A DNA stretch of 64,000 nucleotides from Mycolicibacterium litorale (GCF_010731695.1 NZ_AP022586.1:1736001-1800000), one strand, 5' to 3'; positions 16,628 to 25,918 are shown, counted from the stretch's first letter. The notes: generated from the sequence alone by a model not told the origin. Numbers and translations: made by a program.

Positions 16628-18097
16628 TCACCTGGCCGCGGCGGCCACCCAGCCCGCGGGGCGGCGACCCGCCCACGGCGCCGCCTCTTCCAACTGGGCG
16701 GCCAGCTGCAGCAGCACCGTCTCCTCGGGCGCCATGAGCTGGACGCCGATCGGCGGGCCCGCCGAGGTCATGCCCAGCGGCAGCGAGATCGCCGCCCAGC
16801 CGGTCACGTTGGCCAGGGCCGTCCATCCGGTGGTGGCGAACTCGACGTCGAAGAACGCCCGGGTCGTGCCGCGCGGCTGGTCGAGCGTCGCGTACGGGGG
16901 CGGGGGAGTCAGCAGGGTCGGAGCCAGCAGGACGTCGTGGGCGGCCATCGAGGCGACGAACCGCCGGGTCTCGGCGTGCACGGTCTCGATCGCCCCGGCG
17001 TACTGCACGCCGGTCGTGGTGAAGCCCTCGCGCACCATGACCCAGGTGCTGGCCTCGAATTCGTCCTCGGCCGGCGGCCGGCCGAGATGGTCGGTGGCCA
17101 GCGCGTGCAGCTGTGCGTTGCTGACGTTGTGCAGCACCGCGATCGCGTCGGCGACAGCGTCGGGGTCGACGGTGGGGGCGCCGGGTTCGACGCGGTGGCC
17201 GAGGTCGGCGAGCAGGCGTCCGGCCGCCTCGACCGCGGCGACGATCTCGGGATCGGTGGCGGGGCCGGGGAACGGTGAGCCGGTCGAGATCACGATGCGC
17301 TGCGGAGCCGGCTGCTGCGCGATCGCCTGCAGGAAGGGCATCGGGGGCGGCGCCGCACTGTACGGGTCCCCGGGGTCCGGGCCCGTGACGGCGTCGAGCA
17401 GGGCCGCGCTGTCGCGGACCGTACGGGTCAGCGCGTGCTCGACGGCCAGCCCTTCCAGAAGATGGCCGGCCGGCGCGAACGAGGTGCGGGCCCGGCGCGG
17501 TTTGAGGCCGACCAGCCCGCAGCAGGAGGCGGGTACACGGATCGAACCTGTGCCGTCACCCCCCGACGCCGCGGGCACCACACCCGCGGCGACGGCGGCG
17601 GCCGAGCCACCGCTCGACCCGCCGGGCGTGACGTCGGGCGACCACGGATTGACGGTCGGGCCGAACAGCGACGGTTCGGTGGTGCAGTGGTTGCCCCACT
17701 CCGGGGTGTTGGTCTTGCCGAACACCACCAGGCCCGCCGACAGATAACGGTCGACGATCCACGCGTTCTGCGGCGCGATCCGGCTGCGCAGTGCGCGGGA
17801 GCCCATCGATTCGGGCGCACCGCCCACCGACGCGCCGAGATCCTTGAGCAGATACGGCACCCCGGCCAGCGGACCGCTTGCGCCACCGCGCAACCGGCCG
17901 GAGGCATCCAGCTCGGCGGCCTGTCTGCGTCCCCGGTCGAACAGGTCGTGGATGACCGCGTTCAACCCGCGGGCGGAGTCCAGCCGGGTCAGCGCGGCGT
18001 CGAGCAGTTCGGTCGCGGTGACGTCGCCGGAGGCGACGAGCCGAGCCTGACCGATTGCGTCGAGGCCGGACAGTTCGAATGCGGCTTTGGTGTCCAA
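16628..18097 (-). CDS. Amidase (amidase signature family)
   Basis: 489 residues. The Ser-cisSer-Lys triad is complete and spaced as in the family: K85 (YLLKDLG), S161 (TPGGSSGGSAA) and S185 (GDGTGSIRVPAS), spacings 76 and 24. The enzyme hydrolyses a carboxamide, but the substrate pocket does not tell which. Mycobacteria carry several paralogues (AmiA2, AmiB2, AmiC). Start is taken as TTG 18097, with only a weak upstream site. A hairpin separates it from the upstream aldolase gene. Confidence 0.88.
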   Translation of the reverse strand: MDTKAAFELSGLDAIGQARLVASGDVTATELLDAALTRLDSARGLNAVIHDLFDRGRRQAAELDASGRLRGGASGPLAGVPYLLKDLGASVGGAPESMGSRALRSRIAPQNAWIVDRYLSAGLVVFGKTNTPEWGNHCTTEPSLFGPTVNPWSPDVTPGGSSGGSAAAVAAGVVPAASGGDGTGSIRVPASCCGLVGLKPRRARTSFAPAGHLLEGLAVEHALTRTVRDSAALLDAVTGPDPGDPYSAAPPPMPFLQAIAQQPAPQRIVISTGSPFPGPATDPEIVAAVEAAGRLLADLGHRVEPGAPTVDPDAVADAIAVLHNVSNAQLHALATDHLGRPPAEDEFEASTWVMVREGFTTTGVQYAGAIETVHAETRRFVASMAAHDVLLAPTLLTPPPPYATLDQPRGTTRAFFDVEFATTGWTALANVTGWAAISLPLGMTSAGPPIGVQLMAPEETVLLQLAAQLEEAAPWAGRRPAGWVAAAAR

Positions 18098-18125
18098 TTT
18101 TTCTCTGATGCTCGGCGATCCTGCA

Positions 18126-18156
18126 GTGCGCCGGGCCGACTGGCAACCCGGCGCAC
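18126..18156 (-). terminator. Hairpin terminator-like element after the aldolase gene
   Basis: gtgcgccggg and cccggcgcac form a perfect 10-bp stem around an 11-base loop, 13 bp past the aldolase stop. No U-tract follows, as is common for mycobacterial terminators. It would separate the aldolase from the amidase. Confidence 0.55.
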
Positions 18157-18168
18157 CGCGGGAGCGAC

Positions 18169-19062
18169 TCAGCCGGCGATCGACGCTTCGTAGATGCCCT
18201 GGATCGTGGCGTCGAGCGTGGCGTTGAACTCGTCGTCGGACTGCTGCGCCGACAGGCCCTCAGTGAGCGCCCGGCTGAAGCTGGCGATCACACCGGAGTT
18301 CTCGGCGAGCTTCTTGTTGGCCTCCTCGCGCGAGTAGCCGCCCGACAGCGCCACCACCCGCAGCACCTTGTCGTGGTCGACCAGCGGCCGGTAGTGATTC
18401 GCGGTCGACGGCAGCGTGAGCTTGAGCATCACCTGCCGGCCGGCCGGGATCGCCTCGAGGTTCTTGGCGATCTCGTCGCGCAAGATGTCCTCGGCGGCGG
18501 CCTTGTCGTCGATCGAGATCGTCACCTCCGGCTCGATGATCGGGACCAGCCCGTGGGACAGCACCTGCTGGGCCACCTCGAACTGCTGGGCCACCACCGC
18601 GGCGATGCCCGTGGCGTTGGCGCCGCCGATCACCGAGCGCTCCTTGGTGCCGAAGATGCCGTTGGCGACGCCGCGCTCGAGCAGCTCGTCGAGCTGTGGC
18701 ATCGGCTTCATCAGCTGCACGTCGTCGGACGCGTCGGCGAGACCCTTGTCGATCTTGAGGAACGGCACGACGCCCTTGTCCTCCCACAGGTACGCCGCCG
18801 ACGGCTTGCCCTCGATCTCGCGGTCCATCGTCTGCTCGAACAGGATCGCGCCGAGTACACGGTCACCGGTGAACACCGGAGAGGTGATGATCCGCGACCG
18901 CATCTCGTGGATCAGGTCGAACATCTCGGTCTCGGACGAGTACTCGCTCTCCTCGACACCGTAGAGGCGCAACGCTTTCGGCGTCGAGCCACCGCTCTGG
19001 TCGAGCGCGGCGATGAAGCCCTTGCCCGCCGCCAACTTGTCCGTTTGCTGTTGGTTCGCCAT
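18169..19062 (-). CDS. Class I fructose-bisphosphate aldolase, short bacterial form
   Basis: 297 residues, the length of the staphylococcal-type class I aldolase. Recognisable segments are KGFIAALDQSGGSTPKAL, ILFEQTMDREIEG, VPFLKIDKGL, PIIEPEVTI and VMLKLTLPS, which hold the lysines of the Schiff-base chemistry. It cleaves fructose-1,6-bisphosphate without a metal. Mycobacteria also have a class II enzyme (Fba), and the class I form is known as a second aldolase in this genus. AAAGGAGTGG precedes the ATG at 19062. A terminator-like hairpin follows. Confidence 0.93.
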   Translation of the reverse strand: MANQQQTDKLAAGKGFIAALDQSGGSTPKALRLYGVEESEYSSETEMFDLIHEMRSRIITSPVFTGDRVLGAILFEQTMDREIEGKPSAAYLWEDKGVVPFLKIDKGLADASDDVQLMKPMPQLDELLERGVANGIFGTKERSVIGGANATGIAAVVAQQFEVAQQVLSHGLVPIIEPEVTISIDDKAAAEDILRDEIAKNLEAIPAGRQVMLKLTLPSTANHYRPLVDHDKVLRVVALSGGYSREEANKKLAENSGVIASFSRALTEGLSAQQSDDEFNATLDATIQGIYEASIAG

Positions 19063-19245
19063 CGGTGCAGTCCACTCCTTTGAAGACGGTTGTCGTTGAC
19101 GGATTCGTGGTCGGCCCGCCGAGCCGGTTTCCTCTGTGAGGATATTCGGCGCTTACGCGCACGTTCCGGCAGGTGTCGTGCTTGGCTGGGAGCACACCGG
19201 TCAGCACCTGCCGGACATCTGGTCACCACGGCTGAAGGGAGCACC

Positions 19246-19758
19246 ATGCCCGCCCCGTCCCCGTTCGCCGCGTTCCTCTCCGCAACGGCGCTCTTCGCCG
19301 CGCCGCTTGCACCGATCGGTGCCGGCGTCGCGTCCGCGCCGATCGCCGCCGCGGAGTCCGGCGGCACCTTCCTGCCGTTCAGCAGCACCCTGCGGCGGTG
19401 CGACTACAGCGTCCGCCAGTACTACGACTCGGCGGGCATGGCCAGAGCCACCGCAACCGTGGGCAGCGGCTCCGGCCAGGTCACCGCCGACGTGCAGATG
19501 GCGCTGGCCAAGCCCAACACGTTCTACGAGGTGCGGCTGATCCAGGCGCCCCGGGAGTCGGCAGCCGGGTGCGGTCCCGGCGCCCCAGGCACCGCGGCCG
19601 GAACGCTGCACACCGACGGGGTCGGCGCGGGTGCGATCACCCTGTCGAGTCCGCTCATGGCCGGTGCGACCGGCGCATGGGTGTCGATCGAACGCCCGCA
19701 ACCGAATTCGCAGTTGCCGGCCGAGTTCTACACCACCGACTTCATCGTCAAGACGTAG
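19246..19758 (+). CDS. Secreted hypothetical protein
   Basis: 170 residues with a Sec-type signal peptide: hydrophobic FAAFLSATALFAAPLAPIGAG and a likely cleavage after AAA-ES. The mature part is beta-rich with two cysteines (RRCDYSV and AAGCGPG) that could pair outside the cell. GAAGGGAG precedes ATG 19246. It resembles short exported mycobacterial proteins without known function. The 3' end overlaps the convergent decarboxylase gene by 11 bp. Confidence 0.78.
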   Translation: MPAPSPFAAFLSATALFAAPLAPIGAGVASAPIAAAESGGTFLPFSSTLRRCDYSVRQYYDSAGMARATATVGSGSGQVTADVQMALAKPNTFYEVRLIQAPRESAAGCGPGAPGTAAGTLHTDGVGAGAITLSSPLMAGATGAWVSIERPQPNSQLPAEFYTTDFIVKT

Positions 19759-21139
19759 CGCCGGAAGCGGTGCCGGCCGCCGCGGCGATCGCCGCGGCGG
19801 ATCGGTCGATGTCCTCGTCGGTGGTCGCCCAGTTCGACACGCTCACCCGCAGCACGTAGGCGTCCTGCCAAGTCGTGCCGCCCAGCCAGCAGGTGCCGTC
19901 GCGCTGGATCGCCGCCACCGCGGCGCGGTTGGCGTCGTCGCCACCGGGTAGCGCGACGAGCACCTGGTTGAGCACGACGTCGTTGAGCACGGTGGCGCCC
20001 GGGATGGTGCCCAGATGTGCGGCCATCCGGCGGGCCTGAGCGCAGTTGCGCTCCACCATGTCGGCGACGCCGGTGCGGCCGAGCGAGCGGATCGCGGCGT
20101 ACACCGGAACCGCCCGCGCCCGCCGCGAACTCTCGGGGACGTAGGTGGTGTTGTCGCGCTGGCCCTGGTCGGCGACCAGATAGGGGCCGGTCAGGCTCAT
20201 CGCGGCCCGGTGCGCGTCGGGATGCGCGACGATCGCCGCCGCGCAGTCGTATGGCACGTTGAGCCACTTGTGCGCGTCGACGGCCCACGAATCGGCGCGC
20301 TCCACGCCGCGGGTGAGATGCCGGGTCGCGGGCGCGGCGGCCGCCCACAGCCCGAAGGCGCCGTCGACGTGCAGCCACGCCCCGTGCGCGGCACACGCGT
20401 CGGCGAGCGGTTCGAACGCGTCGAAAGCCCCGGTGGCGACGTTGCCGGCCTGCGCGCACACGATCGCCGGACCCGAGCCGTCGGCCAGCGTGCGGCCCAG
20501 CGCGTCGGGATCCATGCGGCCCTGCGCGTCGGCCGGTATCCGGATCGCGGTGTCGGCGCCGAGACCCAGCAACCGCAGTGCGGTGTGGATGGTGGCGTGC
20601 GCCTGTTCACCGCACAGCACGCGCAGCGGGGGCGCCCCGATGAGCCCGTCGCGTTCGACATCCCAACCGGCGGCGGCAAGTACGGCATGCCGCGCGGCGG
20701 CCAGACAAGTCGTGTTGGCGCCCTGTCCGCCGGTGACGAAGCCGACGCTGGCGGTCCTCGGCAGGCCCAGCAGGTCGACCACCCACGCCGAGGCGATCTC
20801 CTCGATCGCCGCTCCGGCGGGGGACAGCGCGTGGAAGGCCGCGCACTGGTCCCATGCCGAGACCAGCCAGTCGGCGGCCAGCGCCGCGGGCAGGGCGCCG
20901 CCGACGACGAAACCGAAGTGGCGGGGTCCGGCACTGGCGACCAGGCCGGGGTCCGCGCCGGCCGCGAGGGCGTCGACGACCTCGGCGGGATCCGTACCGT
21001 GCGCGGGCACGGGGCCGCCCAACCGCTCGACGACGTCGGCGGCGGTGGCGCGCGCGGCGACGGGTCGCTGGCCGAGGCCGGCCAGATACGTCTCGGCGTG
21101 CCGGACGGCGGCCTGCAGGCCGGCGGTGCGATCGGGCAT
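19748..21139 (-). CDS. PLP-dependent decarboxylase (group II, aromatic amino acid decarboxylase family)
   Basis: 463 residues. It carries GFVTGGQGANTTCL, CGEQAHATIHTALRLLGLG (His stacks on PLP), AGNVATGAFD, LHVDGAFGLW (Asp to the pyridine N) and the Schiff-base lysine in SWAVDAHKWLNVPYDC. Family members remove the carboxyl group of aromatic or related L-amino acids. The substrate loop is too divergent to say which. It is divergent from the Eis gene with about 60 bp between the likely starts, so the two may share a promoter region. Confidence 0.88.
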   Translation of the reverse strand: MPDRTAGLQAAVRHAETYLAGLGQRPVAARATAADVVERLGGPVPAHGTDPAEVVDALAAGADPGLVASAGPRHFGFVVGGALPAALAADWLVSAWDQCAAFHALSPAGAAIEEIASAWVVDLLGLPRTASVGFVTGGQGANTTCLAAARHAVLAAAGWDVERDGLIGAPPLRVLCGEQAHATIHTALRLLGLGADTAIRIPADAQGRMDPDALGRTLADGSGPAIVCAQAGNVATGAFDAFEPLADACAAHGAWLHVDGAFGLWAAAAPATRHLTRGVERADSWAVDAHKWLNVPYDCAAAIVAHPDAHRAAMSLTGPYLVADQGQRDNTTYVPESSRRARAVPVYAAIRSLGRTGVADMVERNCAQARRMAAHLGTIPGATVLNDVVLNQVLVALPGGDDANRAAVAAIQRDGTCWLGGTTWQDAYVLRVSVSNWATTDEDIDRSAAAIAAAAGTASGATS

Positions 21140-21178
21140 GCGATGCAGCCTATGACTTCCGCGCGGAGGAAAAATCGG

Positions 21179-21250
21179 ATGCGAGGGACGCCGCCGCTGT
21201 GGCAGCGTCGCGGTCTGTGGGCGCTTCCGGGCTGGATCTGCGGTCGGTGA
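21179..21250 (+). other. Possible upstream ORF of 23 codons overlapping the eis start
   Basis: ATG 21179 is placed 8 bases after GGAGGA (21165-21170), the best ribosome site in the region, but it is out of frame with Eis. The frame MRGTPPLWQRRGLWALPG... stops at 21250, after the Eis start. It may be a leader ORF or chance. Confidence 0.25.
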
Positions 21251-22416
21251 CCGACGGCGACTGGGCACAGATGGTGCGTCTGGACGCCACCAACTTCGGC
21301 CACGTGGTCGATCCGTCCGCACTTGCGGCGTGGCGCACCCTGATCCCCGACCACGGCGCACTCGTGGTCGCGGACGGGCCGGACGTGGTGGGACAGTCGC
21401 TCTACGCCGACCTGCAGTTGACCGTGCCCGGCGGCGCGGTGCTGCCGGTCGCGGGCATCACCTGGGTCTCGGTGGCGCCGACGCACCGCAGGCGGGGCCT
21501 GTTGCGGGCGATGTTCACCGAACTGCACGACCGGATCGCCGCCGCGGGACTGCCCGTCGCCGCGCTGACGGCCAGTGAGGGCGGCATCTACGGACGGTTC
21601 GGATACGGCCCGGCGACGGTACGGCACGAGTGGGCCGTCGACCGGCGTCTGACCCGGTTCCGTTCTGACGCACCCGATGCCGGCGGTGTGCGGATCGTGA
21701 CGCCGAGCGAGCACCTCGACGCGTTCACCGCCGTCTACGACCGCTGGCGCCGGATCACTCCCGGCGGCCTGGCTCGCCCACGCGCACTCTGGGACGACCT
21801 GTTTGCCGACCGCGACGAGGACCGCGCAGGGGGCAGCCCGTTGTTCGCGTTCCTGCACGCCGACGGGTATGTGCTCTACCGGAACCACGGCGCGGGACCG
21901 AGGCACGTCCGCGTGGTGGATTTCAAGGCGGCCACGCCCGAGGCGCACGTCGCGCTGTGGCGGGCGCTGTGCGGTATGGATCTGATGGAGCGCATCGAGA
22001 TCGGCACGCACCCGGCCGATCCGTTGCCCTACCTGCTCACCGACGGCCGCGTCGTGCGCACGACCGGCGCCGCCGACGATCTGTGGTTGCGCCTGATGGA
22101 CATCCCGGCTGCGCTGCAGGCCCGCACCTACGACGACGACCTGTCGGTCGTGCTCGAGGTCGACGACGCGTTCCGCGGCGACGGCGGCCGCTTCGCGCTG
22201 CAGATCCGCGACGGACGCGCGGTGTGTGCCCCGACCGGCGCCGCCCCCGACGTCACCCTCGACCTCGACGTACTGGGCGCGCTCTATCTCGGCGGCCACC
22301 GGGCCACGGCGTTCGCTGCGGCGAACCGGTTGCGCACCAACGACTCCGATACCGTGCGTCGCATCGACAGGGCATTCGCCAGCGCCGTGCCCGCGGAGCT
22401 GGGCTTCGCGTTCTGA
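21199..22416 (+). CDS. eis: Eis-family N-acetyltransferase
   Basis: About 405 residues, clearly related to M. tuberculosis Eis (Rv2416c, about 402 residues), which acetylates aminoglycosides at several positions and host proteins. The acetyl-CoA loop VAPTHRRRGLLRAMFTELH, LTASEGGIYGRFGYGPAT, the linker ITPGGLARPRALWDDL, the C-terminal sterol-carrier-like domain and the terminal Phe used as catalytic carboxylate in Eis (GFAF) are present. Start is uncertain: GTG 21199 (GAGGGA 10 bases upstream) or GTG 21217, closer to the Eis N terminus. No evidence here on which drugs it accepts. Confidence 0.92.
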   Translation: MAASRSVGASGLDLRSVTDGDWAQMVRLDATNFGHVVDPSALAAWRTLIPDHGALVVADGPDVVGQSLYADLQLTVPGGAVLPVAGITWVSVAPTHRRRGLLRAMFTELHDRIAAAGLPVAALTASEGGIYGRFGYGPATVRHEWAVDRRLTRFRSDAPDAGGVRIVTPSEHLDAFTAVYDRWRRITPGGLARPRALWDDLFADRDEDRAGGSPLFAFLHADGYVLYRNHGAGPRHVRVVDFKAATPEAHVALWRALCGMDLMERIEIGTHPADPLPYLLTDGRVVRTTGAADDLWLRLMDIPAALQARTYDDDLSVVLEVDDAFRGDGGRFALQIRDGRAVCAPTGAAPDVTLDLDVLGALYLGGHRATAFAAANRLRTNDSDTVRRIDRAFASAVPAELGFAF

Positions 22417-22425
22417 CGCCGGCGC

Positions 22426-23277
22426 TCACACCGCGGAAGCGGCCGCCCTGCGCCGGTAGGCCGAAGGGGTCTCCCCGCAGAACTGGGTGAACGCGCGGGT
22501 GAACGAGCTCAGGCTGTCGAACCCCACCGCCGTCGACGTCTCCTGCACCGACTGTCCGGGAGCGGCCAGCAGTGCCATCGCCCGCAGCATGCGTGCGTGC
22601 AGCAGGTAGGTCCGCCAGGACAGCCCGAGTTCCTCGGCGAACAACCGGCGCAGTGTGCGTTCGGAGACCGACACCGCCCGGCTGACCTCGTCGGCGGTGA
22701 CCGACTGCAGATGCTCTCTGGTGTAGGCCAGCGCCGCGGCCACGATCGGGTGCTCGGAGCTGGGCAGGTTGAGCGGCGCCTCGTGGTCGAGCGCCTCGAT
22801 CACGAGGTTGCCCAGCGTCTGGAAGAACGCGTCGGCGGCCGACTCGTCGTGGGCGGCGCTCTCGCGCCGGTCGATCGGCCACCGCAGCGCGTAGATCATC
22901 ATCTCCCGGATCAGCGGTGAGACGGCCAGGATGCGGGCCCGGTTGCCGCCGTCGGGGATCAGTGCGCTGTCGAACATCACCGCGACGGTCTTGACGTGGG
23001 CGTTCATCGTCGCCTGGTGTTCGAGACCCTGCGGCAGCCATGCGGCCTGCTGCGGCGGGACGAGGTAGTGGCCCGAAGCGGTCTCGACCTCCACCACGCC
23101 GCCGATCGCGTACTCGATCTGGTGCACGTCGTGCGAATGCCAGCCGGTGATGAGCCCGTCACCCTCGTAGAGGTAGCTGCCGGCCAGGGCGCGGCCGCCG
23201 CGGCGCAGGTCGATCACGCGCTCGGACAGGTTGGCCGATTGGGCGAAGTCCTTGGCCGATAGCGCAGAGACGGTCAT
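22426..23277 (-). CDS. AraC-family transcriptional regulator with cupin-type sensor
   Basis: 283 residues: an AraC-binding cupin domain at the N terminus (ITGWHSHDVHQIEYAIGGVVEV, with WLPQGLEHQATMN) and a two-helix-turn-helix C-terminal domain ending SSFTRAFTQFCGETPSAYRRR. The gene is divergent from the amidohydrolase (start 23349), 71 bp away, so autoregulation and control of the amidohydrolase are likely (inference). The cupin pocket suggests a small-molecule ligand that cannot be named. Confidence 0.9.
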   Translation of the reverse strand: MTVSALSAKDFAQSANLSERVIDLRRGGRALAGSYLYEGDGLITGWHSHDVHQIEYAIGGVVEVETASGHYLVPPQQAAWLPQGLEHQATMNAHVKTVAVMFDSALIPDGGNRARILAVSPLIREMMIYALRWPIDRRESAAHDESAADAFFQTLGNLVIEALDHEAPLNLPSSEHPIVAAALAYTREHLQSVTADEVSRAVSVSERTLRRLFAEELGLSWRTYLLHARMLRAMALLAAPGQSVQETSTAVGFDSLSSFTRAFTQFCGETPSAYRRRAAASAV

Positions 23278-23295
23278 ACCTATGCACGGTACAAC

Positions 23296-23309
23296 TGGAA
23301 CTAGTCCAA
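23296..23309. promoter_or_regulatory. Degenerate KstR-like palindrome in the AraC/amidohydrolase divergent region
   Basis: tggaactagtccaa agrees with TnnAACnnGTTnnA except GTC for GTT. It also forms the inverted repeat TGGA-N5-TCCA (23296-23308). It could be a weak KstR site or the AraC operator. Confidence 0.35.
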
Positions 23310-23348
23310 TGTGACCCCGGCCACGTGAAGTCCTGACGAGGAGCGCCT

Positions 23349-24611
23349 ATGAATGTCGACGACCTGATCCTGGTGAGCATCGATGACCACGTCGTGGAAC
23401 CCCCCGACATGTTCCTGCGGCACGTGCCTGCCAAGTACCGGGACGAGGCGCCGATCGTGGTCACCGACGACAAGGGCGTCGATCAGTGGATGTACCAGGG
23501 CCGTCCGCAGGGCGTCAGCGGCCTCAACGCCGTCGTGTCCTGGCCGGCCGAGGAGTGGGGCCGCGACCCCGCCGGCTTCGCCGAGATGCGCCCGGGCGTC
23601 TACGACGTCCACGAGCGCGTCCGCGACATGAACCGCAACGGCATCCTCGCGTCGATGTGCTTCCCGACGTTCACCGGGTTCTCGGCGCGCCACCTCAACA
23701 TGCACCGCGAAGAGACGACGCTGGTGATGGTCTCGGCGTACAACGACTGGCACATCGACGAATGGGCGGGCGCCTACCCGGGCCGATTCATCCCGATCGC
23801 GATCATGCCGACGTGGAACCCCGAGGCGATGTGCGCCGAGATCCGCCGGGTCGCCGCCAAGGGCTGCCGCGCGGTCACCATGCCGGAACTGCCGCACCTC
23901 GAAGGTCTGCCCAGCTATCACGACGACGAGTACTGGGGACCGGTGTTCCGGACGCTGTCCGAGGAGAACGTGGTGATGTGCCTGCACATCGGCACCGGTT
24001 TCGGCGCGATCAGCATGGCGCCCAACGCACCGATCGACAACCTGATCATCCTGGCCACCCAGGTCTCGGCCATGTGCGCGCAGGACCTGCTGTGGGGCCC
24101 GGCCATGCGGAACTACCCCGACCTGAAGTTCGCGTTCTCCGAGGGCGGCATCGGGTGGATCCCGTTCTACCTCGACCGCAGCGACCGGCACTACACCAAC
24201 CAGAAGTGGCTGCGCCGCGACTTCGGCGACAAGCTGCCCAGCGACGTGTTCCGCGAGCATTCGCTGGCCTGCTACGTCACCGACAAGACGTCGCTGAAGC
24301 TGCGGCACGAGATCGGCATCGACATCATCGCGTGGGAGTGCGACTACCCGCACTCGGACTGCTTCTGGCCCGACGCCCCCGAACAGGTGCTCGCCGAGCT
24401 GAACGCGGCAGGGGCCGACGATTCGGACATCAACAAGATCACCTGGGAGAACTCCTGCCGGTTCTTCGGCTGGGACCCGTTCGCGCACACGGCGAAGGAC
24501 CAGGCGACGGTGCGCGCGCTGCGGGCGCAGGGCGCCGACGTCGACGTGTCGATCCGGCCGCGCAAGGAGTGGGCGCGCCTCTACGAGCAGAAGCAACTCG
24601 CCAAGGCATAG
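23349..24611 (+). CDS. Metal-dependent amidohydrolase family 2 (ACMSD-like)
   Basis: 420 residues with a TIM-barrel amidohydrolase (PF04909-like) pattern: ILVSIDDHVVEPPDMFLRHVP at the N terminus (the HxH-type metal site is DDHVVEP), CLHIGTGFG, FSEGGIGWIPFYLDR and WECDYPHSDCFWPD (the late Asp). Such enzymes hydrolyse or decarboxylate ring-cleavage products. GAGGAG precedes ATG 23349. The AraC-type gene is divergent, and a weak KstR-like palindrome sits between them, hinting at a catabolic role. Confidence 0.85.
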   Translation: MNVDDLILVSIDDHVVEPPDMFLRHVPAKYRDEAPIVVTDDKGVDQWMYQGRPQGVSGLNAVVSWPAEEWGRDPAGFAEMRPGVYDVHERVRDMNRNGILASMCFPTFTGFSARHLNMHREETTLVMVSAYNDWHIDEWAGAYPGRFIPIAIMPTWNPEAMCAEIRRVAAKGCRAVTMPELPHLEGLPSYHDDEYWGPVFRTLSEENVVMCLHIGTGFGAISMAPNAPIDNLIILATQVSAMCAQDLLWGPAMRNYPDLKFAFSEGGIGWIPFYLDRSDRHYTNQKWLRRDFGDKLPSDVFREHSLACYVTDKTSLKLRHEIGIDIIAWECDYPHSDCFWPDAPEQVLAELNAAGADDSDINKITWENSCRFFGWDPFAHTAKDQATVRALRAQGADVDVSIRPRKEWARLYEQKQLAKA

Positions 24612-24647
24612 CGAACGGTTTCACCGCGGCCGGTGGCGGCAACCCCG

Positions 24648-25022
24648 ATGGTCATGATCGGAACACTGCGATCCGTCGTCGTCGACTGCCGGGATCCCAA
24701 GGCGCTGGCCACCTTCTACGCCGGGGTTCTCGGCGGGGACGTCCGCGCCGAAGAGGACGACTGGGTGGTGCTGACCGAGCCGTCGGGGCGACGGCTGGCG
24801 TTCCAGCGGTCGCCGGAACATCAGCCGCCGGAGTTCCCGGACCCCAGCGGCTCACAGCAGTTCCACCTCGACATCCGTGTCGACGACGTCGATGCCGCCG
24901 AACGCCAGGTTCTGGACCTCGGCGCCACCCGGGTGACCGAGGCCGAGGAGGACGACGACTTCCGCGTGTACCGCGACCCCGCGGGGCACACCTTCTGCCT
25001 GGTCTTCGACGTCGACGACTGA
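24648..25022 (+). CDS. VOC/glyoxalase-fold protein
   Basis: 124 residues with two beta-alpha-beta-beta-beta modules: LRSVVVDCRDPKALATFYAGVLGG, then QQFHLDIRVDDVDAAERQVLDLGA and the end FRVYRDPAGHTFCLVFD. This is the glyoxalase/bleomycin-resistance/dioxygenase fold in its small monodomain form, which normally dimerises and binds a metal. Candidate ligands are the His of FHLDI and the Glu/Asp of the last module. ATG 24648 and ATG 24654 are equally possible starts. Substrate unknown. Confidence 0.83.
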   Translation: MVMIGTLRSVVVDCRDPKALATFYAGVLGGDVRAEEDDWVVLTEPSGRRLAFQRSPEHQPPEFPDPSGSQQFHLDIRVDDVDAAERQVLDLGATRVTEAEEDDDFRVYRDPAGHTFCLVFDVDD

Positions 25023-25051
25023 GCCAGAGGCGCGGGCGTAGAGTCCGCCCG

Positions 25052-25876
25052 GTGGAATTCGACCTGCAGTTGCCGTCGGGCCGGGTGCGCGCCCGCTCGT
25101 GGGGTGCCGAGGATGCCCCGATCCTGCTGTGCGTGCACGGCATCTCGGCGAACCTGACGGCGTTCACCTATCTGGCCGAGCGGCTCGCCGGCCAGGACCG
25201 CCGCGTCGTCGCGTTCGATCTGCGGGGCCGCGGCCGCAGCGAGATCACCCCACCCGGCACCTACGGGCTGGAGCGCCACGCCGCCGACGTCCTCGCGGTG
25301 ACCGGCGCCCTTGGCGCCGACACGGTCGACCTCGCCGGCTGGTCGCTCGGCGCGCTGATCGCGATGCGCGTCGCCCGTGACCATGGCGCCCGGGTGCGCA
25401 CCCTCTCGCTGATCGACCACATCGGCCCGGCGCAGCGGGCGGCGCTGGGGCCCGTGCGGGAGGGCTTCGCCCGACTCGATGCCGCCGTCGCGACGCCCGC
25501 CGCCTATCTGGACAGCGTGCGCGCCGCCGGCGTCGTCGACCCGTGGACGCCGTTCTGGGACGAGCACCACACGTACGAACTGGCCCAGCAGCCGGATGGG
25601 ATGTGGCGTCCGACGACCTCACGCGCCGCGTCCGAGGAGGATCTGTTCCAGCGCTGGCCCACCGACTGGGCCGACCACTGGACGGCCCTGACCATGCCGA
25701 CGGTCGCGATCCGCGCCACACGCCCGATCAACGGTGCCGCGCTGATCTCCGACGAGGCCGTCGCCGCCATGCGGTCCGCCAACCCCGCGATCCGCGTCGT
25801 CGACGTCGACAGCAACCACTTCACGTGCATCGTGGACCCCGCCACGGTCGACGCCGTGGAGCAGAACCTGCGATAA
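25052..25876 (+). CDS. Alpha/beta hydrolase
   Basis: 274 residues: LLCVHGISANLTAF (oxyanion), FDLRGRGRS, nucleophile elbow LAGWSLGALIAM and the terminal His in DSNHFTCIVDP. The acid is probably in TRPINGAALISDE. GTG 25052 lies 7 bases after TAGAGT, so the mRNA is probably leaderless. No signal peptide. Related to haloalkane-dehalogenase or lactonase type hydrolases; no substrate is clear. Confidence 0.85.
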   Translation: MEFDLQLPSGRVRARSWGAEDAPILLCVHGISANLTAFTYLAERLAGQDRRVVAFDLRGRGRSEITPPGTYGLERHAADVLAVTGALGADTVDLAGWSLGALIAMRVARDHGARVRTLSLIDHIGPAQRAALGPVREGFARLDAAVATPAAYLDSVRAAGVVDPWTPFWDEHHTYELAQQPDGMWRPTTSRAASEEDLFQRWPTDWADHWTALTMPTVAIRATRPINGAALISDEAVAAMRSANPAIRVVDVDSNHFTCIVDPATVDAVEQNLR

Positions 25877-25918
25877 ATCACTTTCGCGGACACGACACCG
25901 TGCGGCAGCCTGTGCTGC

